From positions 30,276,086-30,340,085 of the forward strand of contig OX940871.1 in assembly GCA_954871525.1 (NCBI GenBank): a stretch of DNA of 64,000 bases, read 5' to 3'. The stretch is from Parietaria judaica (taxonomy: Eukaryota > Streptophyta > Magnoliopsida > Rosales > Urticaceae). The notes beneath the pieces were generated by a model. That model was not told the origin of the DNA. It searched no databases and worked only from the letters and a program-made list of their open reading frames with translations. The translations under genes were made by a program, and so were the position numbers. Within the stretch, counting starts at the first letter, position 1; each line of letters begins with the position of its first letter. Shown in pieces: positions 50,158 to 59,854 of this stretch.

Positions 50158-50705
50158 TTTCTTGACCAGAAAAGAAGAGGGTGAACGGAAAGAAAGTTTG
50201 AAGATTTTCTTGAGAAGAAGAGAGTCGAGAAAGAAAATTGCAGAGAGAATTTAGAGAAAAAGTATGAAACAAAGTGTGAGTCGAAGGCGAGGTTTGAATT
50301 TATAGAGGAAATCTTGCGAATTTGAAGAGGCACATTTGGATCCAATGGCCCAGGATCGAAGCGGGAGAAATCATCCAACGGTGAAGATCAAAAGAGTCGT
50401 TGCAAAGCCCGAAGGCACTCGAGTGCGAGAAAACCCCGCATTTAATGCGAAATGATTGACGACGATTTCCTAGATCTGACAGCCTGGAGAATCGCGCCCA
50501 GTCAGCACTACGTGGGAACTCGAGGCCATCAGTGAGCATGCAAGAAGTGGAAGAGTCCTCGAAGGACACAACCCTCATCGAGGGAAAAACCTCTTCGAGG
50601 ATTGTCCTCTTCGAAGGCATAACTTCATCGGGGAAAAACCTCATCGGATATAAACCTTGTCGGGGAGTAATTTTGGTTTATTTTATCAACTGTTTCACAC
50701 TCGAT
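50158..50705. other. Non-coding region before the LTR
   Basis: This stretch lies upstream of the antisense ORF (its likely promoter side) and ahead of the LTR. It contains several related motifs between 50570 and 50665, such as CATCGAGGGAAAAACCTCTT and CATCGGGGAAAAACCTCATC, forming a short imperfect repeat cluster. No convincing ORF was found. Confidence 0.5.
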
Positions 50706-50721
50706 AAAATAGGGGACTAAC
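50706..50721 (+). promoter_or_regulatory. Polypurine tract
   Basis: AAAATAGGGGACTAAC directly precedes the TG that starts the LTR, the position expected of the plus-strand primer in an LTR retrotransposon. Confidence 0.65.
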
Positions 50722-51412
50722 TGTTAAGGTCAGATTTGGTCAAATCTCTTCTTAACACCACCCTTTGTCGTTTTTGGAATAAACGACATAAAGCGAGAGG
50801 AGGATTGCTTGAAGAACCCAAGCCCATGAAAGAATAAAGAAATTAAAGCCCAGCAAGAGAAGCCCACGAGAAGTCAGCATCCGGTAAAGCCGGCCCAACA
50901 TCTCGTCGCGAAAAGGGAAGTTCATCGAGGAAAAGCTCTTCGGGAAAGCCTAATCGCGTTAAAAGAGGAACTCACTCGAGATCGCGAGAAAGAAGGGAGG
51001 ATTGGCTTATTCGGTTAAAGATTTCGTGGGATATCCAACGAAATATAAGGAAGGTCAACTACGATCATAGCGATTCAGAAGGAAACCCTAGCAAGATTTG
51101 AGGAATATTCTAGAAGACCTTCAAACCTATAAATACGAATGTAAACCTAGCATAAATCCATTCCAGTATTCAATATCCATTATTATCGTGAGTTTGAGAG
51201 AACAAATCCTTGAGTCTTCGAGTTTGCTTATTCATAGCATTCTCGATCTCCCAAGGGTTAGAGTGTGTAATCTTCGATTGTCCAAGCTATCAAACGGAAG
51301 AAACCGGGTCCTCTCGGAATCATAATAAATCAGAGATATTCGTATTATCCATAATTATTTAATTATTTCGATTATCTTTGTGACTGCAAGGCGGTAAAAA
51401 TCACCCTCTACA
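50722..51412 (+). repeat. Single shared LTR (about 691 bp)
   Basis: It starts TGTTAAGG just after the polypurine tract and ends CTCTACA just before the PBS, so the ends are the canonical TG...CA. It contains a TATA box (51128-51135) and a possible AATAAA signal near 51323. No second LTR exists in the window, so the borders rest on these signals and not on an LTR pair. It serves as the 3' LTR of the left copy and the 5' LTR of the right copy. Confidence 0.75.
51128..51135 (+). promoter_or_regulatory. LTR TATA box
   Basis: TATAAATA lies about 285 bp before the LTR end and is followed by AT-rich sequence. It is the best candidate core promoter. A weaker ATATAAGG lies near 51043. Confidence 0.5.
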
Positions 51413-51415
51413 GTT

Positions 51416-51433
51416 TGGCGCCCACCGAGGGGG
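51416..51433 (+). promoter_or_regulatory. tRNA primer binding site
   Basis: TGGCGCCCACCGAGGGGG starts three bases after the LTR end. TGG complements the CCA end of a tRNA, and the TGGCGCC start is common in plant Ty3/gypsy elements. The tRNA species was not determined. The left copy retains only the final bases of this site. Confidence 0.75.
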
Positions 51434-51482
51434 CTTTGTTTCTTTCTATCGCACAGCTAGGAAATCGAAGGGAGGAAGGAGA

Positions 51483-53475
51483 ATGTCAGCCGAGGAAGCC
51501 AGCTCCGCCCAGGAGCAAACCATGCAGCGGATGCAACAACAGCTGGCCGAAGCCATCGCAAAGATGACAGAGGTCACCAGCAAAGCCGATGAGTCCGCCC
51601 GAAGGATAGAGGAGCAGGCCGCGGAGAACAGACGCCTCGCAAGCCTCCTAGAGCGCGCGGAGAGACTGCGCCCGACGAACCAGATAGCAGAATCGGCTGC
51701 ACGAGGGGCCGGGGGAAGCGCCAGCAGAGACACGGTGACGACGGACGCACCGGTAAGCATGTCAACCCCATCGCTCATCAGGAACCTCTTCGACACGGAT
51801 GCAGTCCAGCCAACCACGGCGAATCGAGTGGAGGACACGCCGGGGAACACACAGGGCAATGCGACGACGGACGTGGCGGCAAGAGTGGCCGAAGAGGTGG
51901 CCAAGGCGATGGCCTTAATGTCAGCAAAGATGGAGGTCAAACTCGGACAAGTCGCATTGCAGGTGCACCAGGCGACGAGTTCGGCGCTAGAAATCGACAG
52001 GATGGTGCGGGAAGCCAGAATCACCCCGTTCACGACGAGGATTCGGGGGATAGAGCTGGAGGAATTACCAAAGATCAGACTCACGCCATACAAAGGGGAT
52101 ACGGATCCCCATACACACGTGAAGTCATTCCGAATCGCGACGGACCACATCGGGGGCGAGGAGGTCCGGAAGGAAGCCGTCTTGTGCAGACTTTTCATCG
52201 CGAGTTTGCAGGGCCGCGCCAGCGACTGGTTCGCGAGATTAACGCCGGGCTCCATCAACACCTCCGACGAGTTGGTCGCCCTCTTCCTAAAACACTTCTC
52301 CATCTACGTACAAACGGAGCTGACGGTGTCCAACCTTTTCGATGTCAAGCAAGGGAAGAACGAACCTCTTCGGCAATACATAGAGAAATTCAAGAACGTC
52401 ATGTTCCGAATCCCGAAGATCGAGGACGTCGTCTCGGTCCAAGCTCTGAAGCATGGCTTGTACTACCAATCTCCATTCAACGACGAACTGTGCGTCTCGC
52501 TGCCAAACTCAATAGAAGACGCGCTCCACAAAGCGACAATCTACATGGACATGGAGGAAAATAAAGCGATCAAGAAAAGGTTAGAAGAGGAAGCTGAAGG
52601 CCGAACCAGGCCAGAAAGGAAGGAAACTAGAGACGGACGAGAGGGATCGTCGTCCAGAACAAGGAGAGAAGGGGAACGACGAGATCGGAGAAGCAGAGAC
52701 GGGGCCGACGAGCGAAGGATCAGGGAAAACCCTGGACACGGAGTCTACCAGGTGGACGGAAAGAAAGAGGCGCTCGGCAACCGCGTAGGCAATCGGCAGG
52801 AGGAACTCCCACAAGGAAACTCACAACCAGGATACTTCCCGAGCAACCAGGGAAGCTTTCCGGAGAATCGAGGAGGTTACTCTGGCAACCGAGGAGGCTA
52901 TTGTGGAGGCCGAGGAGGATTTTCGGGTGGCCGAGGAGGTCATTCCGGCGGCCGAGGCAGCTATGAGAGAAAGCCTTGGCCGAGAGACATGAGCAAGTAC
53001 TGCTCTTTCCACGAATACCACGGTCATGCGACCGACGAGTGCGCCACTCTGAAGAAGATGATCCAAAGGAGGATCGAGCAAGGGGAATTCCAAGACTTCT
53101 CCCAAAAGCCCACTCAGCCATGGAACAACGACAACCGATCGTGGCCGAACAAGCGGGAGGCGCCAGCACAGCGCGCGGGAGGAAACCAGGAGGCCCCAAA
53201 AAGAAGCCTCACGATCGAGGAAGCATCGGGGGAACGCCCGAACAATGGGAGACCAGCCGCAAGACCAAGGATCGACCTGATCATGGGAGGATCTCGCCTC
53301 TGCGAAGATTCCATCAACAGCATCAAGGCCTACCAACGCAGAGGGAAGGAGTCCGCTCAGGAAGATGCGCGGATGACCGGTCAGAAGACGACGATAGAGT
53401 TCGTCGACGAAGAAGTATGCGCAGACGAGCACGACGACGCCCTAGTTTTAGAGCTCAACATAGGAGGATGCGACG
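51483..53475 (+). CDS. gag: Gag of the right copy, 3'-truncated
   Basis: The frame starts at ATG 51483, 67 bp after the start of the PBS. It has an N-terminal coiled-coil-like segment (about residues 10-65), a capsid domain of the plant retrotransposon gag type (about 180-365), a basic Arg/Glu-rich linker, an RGG-rich segment (about 460-498) and a CX2HX4HX4C zinc knuckle (507-520). It is intact where the left copy has the 953-bp deletion and the TGA. Homology stops at 53474, at the start of the protease region. The frame then runs into unrelated DNA and ends at 53651, giving a chimeric tail. Gag forms the virus-like particle and binds RNA; this copy cannot make protease or pol. Confidence 0.9.
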
Positions 53476-53487
53476 CCCTAGTTTTAG
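53435..53487. repeat. 36-bp duplication at the element right break
   Basis: CGACGCCCTAGTTTTAG occurs at 53435-53451 and again at 53471-53487. The second copy marks the end of element-derived sequence, after which unrelated DNA begins. This looks like filler made during end joining. Confidence 0.8.
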
Positions 53488-53624
53488 TGCCCCGCAGAAG
53501 TAGTGACAGGAAGTCCGAACTACGTTACCAAAAAGTATTGTTGTTCCTTTACTTTTCTGCACTCTCTTTATTTCTATCGTTCACGATTATAACGTTATAT
53601 TATATGTGCAACGCGAAAATACGT
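53488..53624. other. Unassigned junction DNA
   Basis: This stretch between the element break and satellite B matches neither, as far as I can see. No feature was recognised. Confidence 0.5.
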
Positions 53625-54486
53625 CTTAACAGAAGTCGTGATCTAGCCTAAACGAGCCAAAAAAGCTAAAACTCATTTTTTGTTTTAAATAATTTCAATA
53701 TCTGTAAGAACATCATTTGTAATGATTTATTTATCGTCTCGATGTTAGATTTTTAATCTAGAGCAGTAAAATGAAACACTCAAGGCAAATCGTATAGCCC
53801 TTAGGAAGTCAAGGCCTAATGCCTAAAAATGACAAACATGAAAATCAAATTTTAATGTAAACGGCTATCAACGGCCATGAAAAAAGGATTTCGATGCGTA
53901 GTCACTCGGTTGGATTTGATACGTAGAGTGCTAAAATCAAACGCTCGAGGCAAAGGTTATAGCTTTCGATGTCGAGACCTAGCGTAGAAAAAGAAAAAAA
54001 AAGGCGAGAACTCAGTATTTTTTGTAAAATAATTTTATTGGATATAATAAGTCTTCTCATTTTTTATTTATCGTCTCGAGATTCAGTTTTGTATATTTAT
54101 AGAGCGCTAAATCGAACACTCGAGGCAAATTTTATAGCCTTTCTTATGTAAATACATTTTGCCGAAAAATGACGACAACCCCAAAACGCATTTATAGTAT
54201 AAACTAAATTGAAAGGCCATAAAAAAGGATTATCAATAAGTAGAGTCACGCGGTTCGATTTTATACGTAGAGCACTAAAATACGACCCTCGAGGAAAATG
54301 TTATAGCATTCGTAAGTCATGACCTAGCCTAAAAGAGCCGACATAAACCAAAACTCGTTTTTTGTTTAAAATAATTTCAATATCAGTAAGAACCTGATTT
54401 TTAATGATTATTTATCATCTTGAGGTTTAATTTTTTACGTAGGGCACTAAAATGGAACACTCGAGGCAAATGGTAAATAAAATTGA
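53625..54486. repeat. Satellite B: decayed 165-175-bp tandem repeat
   Basis: The landmark CTCGAGGCAAA (first copy CTCAAGGCAAA) recurs at 53779, 53944, 54119, 54288 and 54460, spacings 165, 175, 169 and 172 bp. Other shared marks are AGAGCACTAAAAT, a TTTATCGTCTCGAG-like stretch and GACCTAGCCTAAAA. The unit near 53640 closely matches the one near 54335, about four units apart, hinting at an old higher-order repeat. No similarity to satellite A was seen on either strand. Divergence between units is high. Confidence 0.8.
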
Positions 54487-54609
54487 GATAGCGTAAAGCG
54501 CTACACCATTTGAGATAACGTCAAATCTTTGACTTGATTTGCTTGCTCCTCAAGCTACGCGCTTTCCTTTTCTGGCTAGAGTTTCCCTTTTTCTCCTCGG
54601 AGAGCTTCT

Positions 54610-54745
54610 CTGTCCACGAGCCGACTTGCTCGGCCTTCCTCGAGCATACTTGCTCGGGCCTTCTCTTCGAACAAACTTGCTCGCGTCTTCTGGACGGACT
54701 TGCTCGCATTGCCGAGCATATTTGCTCGCATTTCCGAGTAGGGCT
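54610..54745. repeat. TTGCTCG short-motif cluster
   Basis: ACTTGCTCG or ATTTGCTCG occurs five times at irregular spacings of about 22-27 bp (from about 54624 to 54727), joined by CGAGCATA-like spacers, some of which are the reverse complement of the motif. Confidence 0.75.
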
Positions 54746-54905
54746 GATTTCCTCTATCCGACGGGCCAAGTTAAGCTTAAATTCATAATAATTACGTAAT
54801 TTAATTTAACGGTTTAAAGAACGATTTATTTGATGAATAAATTAATAATTAAAATTAAAATTGAAATTGGATTTCTAGATATTTTAAATATTAATTTAAA
54901 ATCTG
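54746..54905. other. AT-rich spacer
   Basis: Nothing recognisable: AT-rich sequence with short runs of AATTAA type. Confidence 0.5.
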
Positions 54906-54907
<2 letters not shown>

Positions 54908-54953
<46 letters not shown>

Positions 54954-54959
54954 TGATTA
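54908..54959. repeat. (AT)n microsatellite
   Basis: About 51 bp of alternating A and T. Confidence 0.97.
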
Positions 54960-55149
54960 GAGAAAGAGAGACTAAAATTTTTCACGAGTAAGTTCCCTCC
55001 AAATATTTTCGTCTGAAATGAGCTCGGGTGTTTTCCGAAAACCAAATTCACCGTAAACCAAAACACAGACACACTTTCTCTCTCCTCGACCCAAAACTTT
55101 GACGATGTTTGGCCGCGCCGCGAAGAATCGATTCGGACTTCGGACTCCG

Positions 55150-55347
55150 GGAAAAGGCGTGGAAGGTGATCCCTCCGAGCAAGACTCCCACTTTTGTCTC
55201 TCACGCCCTAACCCCAAAATCCTCTCTCTTTCTCACCATCAATTTTTAGTCTTCTCCCGCCATTTGACGCCAACTTTCAGAGAAGAAGACCTTCGAATCT
55301 GAGCTTCCAAACCCATTAGTATTACCAGATCCAGATTCCAACCCTTC
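55150..55347 (+). repeat. 198-bp direct repeat, copy 1
   Basis: Matches 56438-56635 with four substitutions and no indel (offset 1288 bp). It is pyrimidine-rich with TCTCTCTTTCTC runs and has the character of a plant 5' untranslated leader. It lies just upstream of the gene start containing the 56236 exon. Confidence 0.92.
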
Positions 55348-56235
55348 TCTATCCCCTCTTTTCCCATCGAAATATTTACTTTCCCATTGCTTCATCCGCC
55401 GACACGTGGCAACTCAGAAGAAGCAACCCAATTCTCGCTTCTTTCTGGGGTTTTATGCTCTCTCTCTCTCTCTCTGTTTCGCCGTCAAAAGCTTGATCGG
55501 GTTTTCATGATCTTGCATGGTATGAAGCTTTGAGCTGTGGAGTGATCGTCGAGTGAAAGGTAATAATATATTTGATCAAAATTTTCTTATGAGATTATTT
55601 CGTGTATAAATATTTTTCTGTGATTTTTCCTGGGAAACATGGAGTTTTAGAGGAAAAGCTTTTTTCTGGGTTTTTTTTTTGCTTACCAATAATCCAATAT
55701 TTCTTAGTTTCAAAGCTTGAGTGATTATTTTTAGATTTTTTTTTTTCTGGGATAAATTTGTTATGTTGTTCTTGGTTATGATTTAGCGGCCGCAAACTGC
55801 TAACTGCCCGCAAGTCTAATTTATGGGAAAACCGAGGGCGGTACGGGTATACCCATAGGCCGGAAAACCGATGGAAAATCAATAAGTTTTTGTAATATAT
55901 CGAGAAAAAAATCATTTTTTTTGTTTTTACGGGGTTTTGAAAGGGTTTAGAAGGATTGTGTAGGGGTTGATGTGAAAAGATTGAAAAAGATAAAATTTTC
56001 GGACCGAAAGCGGCATTTCCGCGGGTTACCCACAATAGATTGCTATATTCAGATTTCAGAATTGGAATTAGAATTTAGAGCATTGGTTCTCCGTTTCGAT
56101 TTAGGTTTTCCGAACCCTAAAACCTTGATATAGATAGTGGAATTACTCTGATTTTATGCACAGAATTAGACTTGACTGTATAACAGAATTTTGTGTATAA
56201 CAGAATTTTGTCGTTGAAGTGGATTTACGGTCGTT

Positions 56236-56322
56236 ATGGATATAAAAGGAATCACTTGGGTTGGAAATGTATACCAGAAGTTTGAAGCTCTGTGCTTGGA
56301 GGTTGAAGAAGTTATGTACCAG
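56236..56322 (+). pseudogene. 29-codon first exon of a nuclear gene
   Basis: ATG at 56236 opens 29 codons (starting MDIKGITWVGNVYQKFEALC) that end exactly at a good splice donor, CAG/GTATGC at 56322/56323. Upstream, 55380-56235 resembles a plant 5' leader with its own intron, with a possible donor GTAATA after AAAG near 55560. The peptide is not low-complexity and looks like a conserved protein start, but I cannot assign the family with confidence. No second exon in phase was found downstream; the 198-bp repeat interrupts about 115 bp later. It is probably a truncated gene copy. Confidence 0.5.
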
Positions 56323-56437
56323 GTATGCGCTTTCGAACCTTTATCTATACCGTCTTTTGTAGAGGAAACGGGCCTGTCAATTCGGTTCTAAACGCTTTCT
56401 TCTCGGTTATAATTGTTGGAATCTATATCGTTATTTT

Positions 56438-56635
56438 GGAAAAGGCGTGGAAGGTGATCCCTCCGAGCACGACTCCCACTTTTGTCTCTCACGCCCTAAC
56501 CCCAAAATCCTCTCTCTTTCTCACCATCAAATTTGAGTCTTCTCCCGCCATTTGACGCCAACTTTCAGAGAAGAAGACCTTCGAATCTGAGGTTCCAAAC
56601 CCATTAGTATTACCAGATCCAGATTCCAACCCTTC
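56438..56635 (+). repeat. 198-bp direct repeat, copy 2
   Basis: Second copy of the leader-like repeat, about 98% identical to 55150-55347. It begins inside what would be intron 1 of the first gene fragment and ends 41 bp before the ATG at 56677. Confidence 0.92.
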
Positions 56636-56676
56636 CCTCTCTCTCCTTCTCTTGTTCGCTCTGTTCTGAGAGAGCT

Positions 56677-56802
56677 ATGGCGGTTGAATCCAGCCCGGTT
56701 CCCAAAACCAAGTCGGTTTCGCGGACCAAAGAAGCGAAGAAGAGACCAGAAGTGGAGGAAGAAGAAGAAGGGAAGAAGAGAAGGGTCGGAACTCTTGAAT
56801 AA
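56677..56802 (+). pseudogene. 41-codon Lys/Glu-rich ORF
   Basis: ATG 56677 follows the second leader repeat and encodes 41 residues, basic and acidic mixed (PKTKSVSRTKEAKKR then a five-Glu run and GKKRRV), ending at TAA 56800-56802. It has the look of a nuclear-localised N-terminus cut short. No continuation was found in frame, so it is probably a first-exon fragment. Family not recognised. Confidence 0.4.
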
Positions 56803-57064
56803 TGGAGCTCTCCTTCTTCACAAGCTTCGCTCGGCCCACTCCTCGGCTATGCTCGGCCACTCCCGTGCTCCTCCTCCGCCGCCTCTCCTTCTTTCCCGTC
56901 ACCTCCTCGGAGCTTCGGCGACGGATCTCCCCTTCTACGGGCAGCAACGGCGGCGGCGATTTCTGGAGAGACTCGAAGCTAGTGGAAGTGATCGCCATCG
57001 GAAGCCGCACGGACGCCGTCCTCAGCTTCTGCATCGAATCGCCGTTCCGGTCGCCGGTTTATCG
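56802..57064 (+). other. Coding-like GC-rich segment
   Basis: In the frame starting ATG 56802, the segment reads as an organelle-targeting-like N-terminus (Ser, Arg and Leu rich, MELSFFTSFARPTPRLCSA) followed by LVEVIAIGSRTDAVLSFCIE. The cyclophilin-matching exon that follows is in a different frame, so this is either another gene fragment or a frameshifted one. Function unknown. Confidence 0.35.
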
Positions 57065-58392
57065 ATGGTCGGTTGCTACAACATCGACCACTTCCGCAGG
57101 GTACTGTAACCTAGGATTTGACTCTGTTCGATTTGGGTTTTTCTTATTTATTTATTTATTCATTTGCTGTGTTTGAGTTTGATCTCAGGTTGACAATGGG
57201 TCTGTGGCCCTTGTGTTGTGCCTGACGTGGTCGGCTACTGCAATGAACAGAGTGCAGGAAGAAGAGGCGAAGAAGACGGTTGTCGGCGAGTTCAGTCAGG
57301 TTAAGCATGTCAGAGGGACTCTTTACATGGGAAGGTAGTGAAATTGACCCAAAAATGCATATTGTTGTTTATACCTATCATGGATCCTGATAGGTATAAA
57401 CGTTAAATACGATGCAGTATTTCCCATAACAATAAAAATAAAATAAAAAGGCATTTTCAATATTTTTCTTATTAAAATATAATATCTATTTTTAATGTGA
57501 AAAATGCATTTACTGAATGTTCTGTAACGTTGAAGCTGATTTTTTTTTTTTAACTGCAATAACCACTTTAAAAAAGGTGACGAGATATTGGTTAAAGAAA
57601 ACGACAAATTATCAGTATTAAACCAAAGAATGATTTATATCTTTCTATTGGAAGGTAATGAAGTTGACCCAAATATGCATATTGATTGAAGCACATTTGA
57701 GTTATTGGTGGAACAATTTGAGTTTGAAATGAACATAGATTTTTAATTGAACTTTGTTCGTGGTTTATGATTCAAGATGGCTATGGTAACGAGATGGATT
57801 TTCTAACCGCTGAATTTGAGAAAGAATGTTAGAAAATCACTCATTGAGCTTTGTTTGCTGTTTAAGGTTTGAAGTTCTAGTATTAAGGAGATGGGATTTG
57901 TTAACCGCTGATTTGAGTATAAAAAACGGAAAATGTGTTTTCTTTGAAAGAATTTAAGTCTCATGTGTGAAGCTCAATTATTGAGCTTTGTTTGGTGTTA
58001 TATGATACAAGTTCGTTATAATAACGAGATGGGATTTTGTCACCGCTAATAATGAGAGAAGAGATACAGATTTGATGTATTCTTTAGGCTTATTAGGCAT
58101 ATTGCAATTTTTTGTTGTGCTTAAAAGTTGATATTGTGCTTGTGTTAGTCATCTTTCTCGATCCTTCTCGGCGATGCACCTCATCTTGATGGAAAGGTTT
58201 GTACAATAGTTGGTTGTTTATTGAACGTGATTGAACCGAGCAGCCGGATTTGACATTGTTGTTGACATTTAATTAGGTTTGGTTTTTGCTGATAATGCGA
58301 TATTTGGGAAGCTTAGCAAAGGCGACAAGACACTTAAAATGGAGCAACTGCCCTCCTGTCTTGATGGGATCTTTGTGAGCTGGATATTTTGA
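57065..58392 (+). pseudogene. CYP23-type cyclophilin remnant
   Basis: Four exon-like pieces resemble, in order, a plant CYP23-type peptidyl-prolyl cis-trans isomerase: 57065-57100 (GCYNIDHFRR; donor GTACTG), 57189-57335 (from VDNGSVAL to KTVVGEFSQVKHVRGTLYMG; intron 57101-57188), 58149-58196 (SSFSILLGDAPHLDGK) and about 58277-58392 (AIFGKLSKGDKTL, then DGIFV, then TGA). The match is from memory of the family. Decay signs: the 57189 exon is missing expected central cyclophilin residues, the last exon is out of phase with the one before it and ends in a TGA, and no proper N-terminus was seen. The intron 57336-58148 is unusually filled with short repeats. Confidence 0.6.
57735..58060. repeat. 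Decayed tandem repeat within a pseudogene intron
   Basis: Three diverged copies of a segment with ATTGARCTTTGTT, then a GAGATGG motif, then ACCGCT, begin near 57738, 57845 and 57978. A separate 38-bp direct repeat (GGAAGGTARTGAARTTGACC) is at 57331 and 57651. Confidence 0.55.
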
Positions 58393-58855
58393 AGCATGCA
58401 CATACTTTGCTCTCAGCAGACCTGGCACGACAACATCTCTCTTGTGTCGTTTTCCAGCCGAGTTGCTTCTCAGGTGCATTAAAATATGTCGTCCTTATTA
58501 TAAAATGGAGAAATATAAGGCTAGGGAGTATATTTTGATTTTTTATTGTAATTTTAGCTAATTTGTTTATTAAGTTAGTATAAGAAAAATAAGATTATCC
58601 AGTTGTTTAATGACATTGTAGTTCACACGATGTGTGCAAGCTGAAATGTTTAGAGGTTAAGGCGAAGATAGTATACTACTATGTACTGTACAAATTTTTC
58701 GAGAAATAGAAGCAGGTGACGGCGTAGTGGGATGGTGAACCAATGGCGAGCTAGAAGAAATTCACATGATAATAGGCTCAAAACCGCTGTATCCTTCACT
58801 GTTTGTCCTCTCTATCTCTTTTTTAGTTTTTATTAATGGGATGTATGTTGTGTTT
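58393..58855. other. AT-rich, no clear feature
   Basis: Possibly decayed coding sequence at 58620-58790 (multiple stops in all frames that read protein-like). No feature can be supported. Confidence 0.4.
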
Positions 58856-58859
58856 GCTT

Positions 58860-59345
58860 GTTAGATTGTGTGTATTCTGGGATTGATGGGGTTGCATTTA
58901 TTAAATAGATGTGTGTTATATGTCTACTCGTTGGATTGTGTGTATTTTGGAATTTTATGCGATTGCATTTATGCATATCTTTGTTTATGTATGTATGTGT
59001 ATATTTTTCATTGTTGTACTTGTTGTCAATGTGTGTCTCATTATAGATTTACATGTGTACGAATTTGATGTTTCCTTTCTTATTTTTGTAATATTTGTGG
59101 TATTTTCTGCTTGCTCGTAAGTGAAGTTGAGCTTGTGTATGTGTATTTGTATGTGTATGTGTATGTGTATGTGTAAGCGTATGTGTGTTTCCGTTTTTTT
59201 TTTACTTAAAGTGAATGTGTTTCTCGTTATAGATGTGCATGAGTGTATGGTTTTGATGTTTCTCTTTCCTATTTTTGTAATGTTTGTGGTATTTTATTAT
59301 TGCTCGTAATTGGATGTTACAGGATGTATGTGTTTTGTGTGTTTA
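58860..59345. repeat. GT-rich decayed repeats, about 186-bp period
   Basis: The segment about 59027-59125 is repeated at about 59211-59312 (shared GTGTNTCNTTATAGAT, TTGATGTTTC and TTTTTGTAATNTTTGTGG), period about 186 bp. A 54-bp segment at 58862 is also partly repeated at 58930. A (GTATGT)n microsatellite occupies 59137-59180. Confidence 0.65.
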
Positions 59346-59840
59346 ATTATAGATGTGAAGTAGTATATATATGATATGATATGATATATATATTTTTTTA
59401 CATGTTTTAATATGTGTATTGGATGATTTTTTTTTGAAGATGGCTATAAATGTGAATTCATACGTGCGTTTAAGTATTTTTATTTTGTTATTTATTTATT
59501 TTTAGTATTTTTGTGAAGATGATATTAAATTTGTGTGTGTGTTAATATTAATTTATTTTTGTTGTCTTATTAAGTCTTTGGTTATTTATTTCGTATTGGT
59601 TAGTTATTAATCGGTGATCCTTTGAAGGAGTAAAAAATTGGAAAGGAAATATATGAGTTATCGTAGTTTCATTTCAGGATTTTGACGTAATGAAGAAAGG
59701 CGACTTCTCCAACGGATAGCTATGCTTAAGAATACCCCCTTAAATTATTTTCTTGTAAGTGGGGAATATTTTAAAAGTAGGGAGAGTAATAATATAAATA
59801 GAAATATTAAATGATGTTGTTTGATACAGTTTTCAGGTCG
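59346..59840. other. AT-rich, no clear feature
   Basis: Homopolymer and AT-rich sequence; nothing supportable apart from isolated splice-like sites such as TTTCAG/GATTTTGAC near 59677. Confidence 0.4.
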
Positions 59841-59854
59841 CTCGGAGCACGGAG

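Larger units (their letters stand above)
40249..53475 (+). mobile_element. Rearranged Tat-lineage Ty3/gypsy element
   Basis: The order is partial gag, protease, RT, RNase H, second RNase H, integrase, tandem-repeat 3' region, antisense ORF, one LTR, PBS and a second partial gag. The second RNase H and the antisense ORF are hallmarks of the plant Tat lineage (established knowledge). The left end starts about 11 bp into the PBS (40249 equals 51427 of the second copy), so the left copy has no LTR. The right copy stops at 53474, in the protease N-terminal region. The two gag copies overlap by about 1.1 kb of alignable sequence with about 15 substitutions by eye (about 1.4%). The arrangement therefore represents two closely related copies sharing a single LTR, truncated at both outer ends. 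No target-site duplication is expected or seen. Confidence 0.9.

Noticed and set aside
53476..53651. Continuation of the right gag ORF as a real C-terminus
   Set aside because: Homology to the left copy stops at 53474 and the extra codons come from unrelated flanking DNA.
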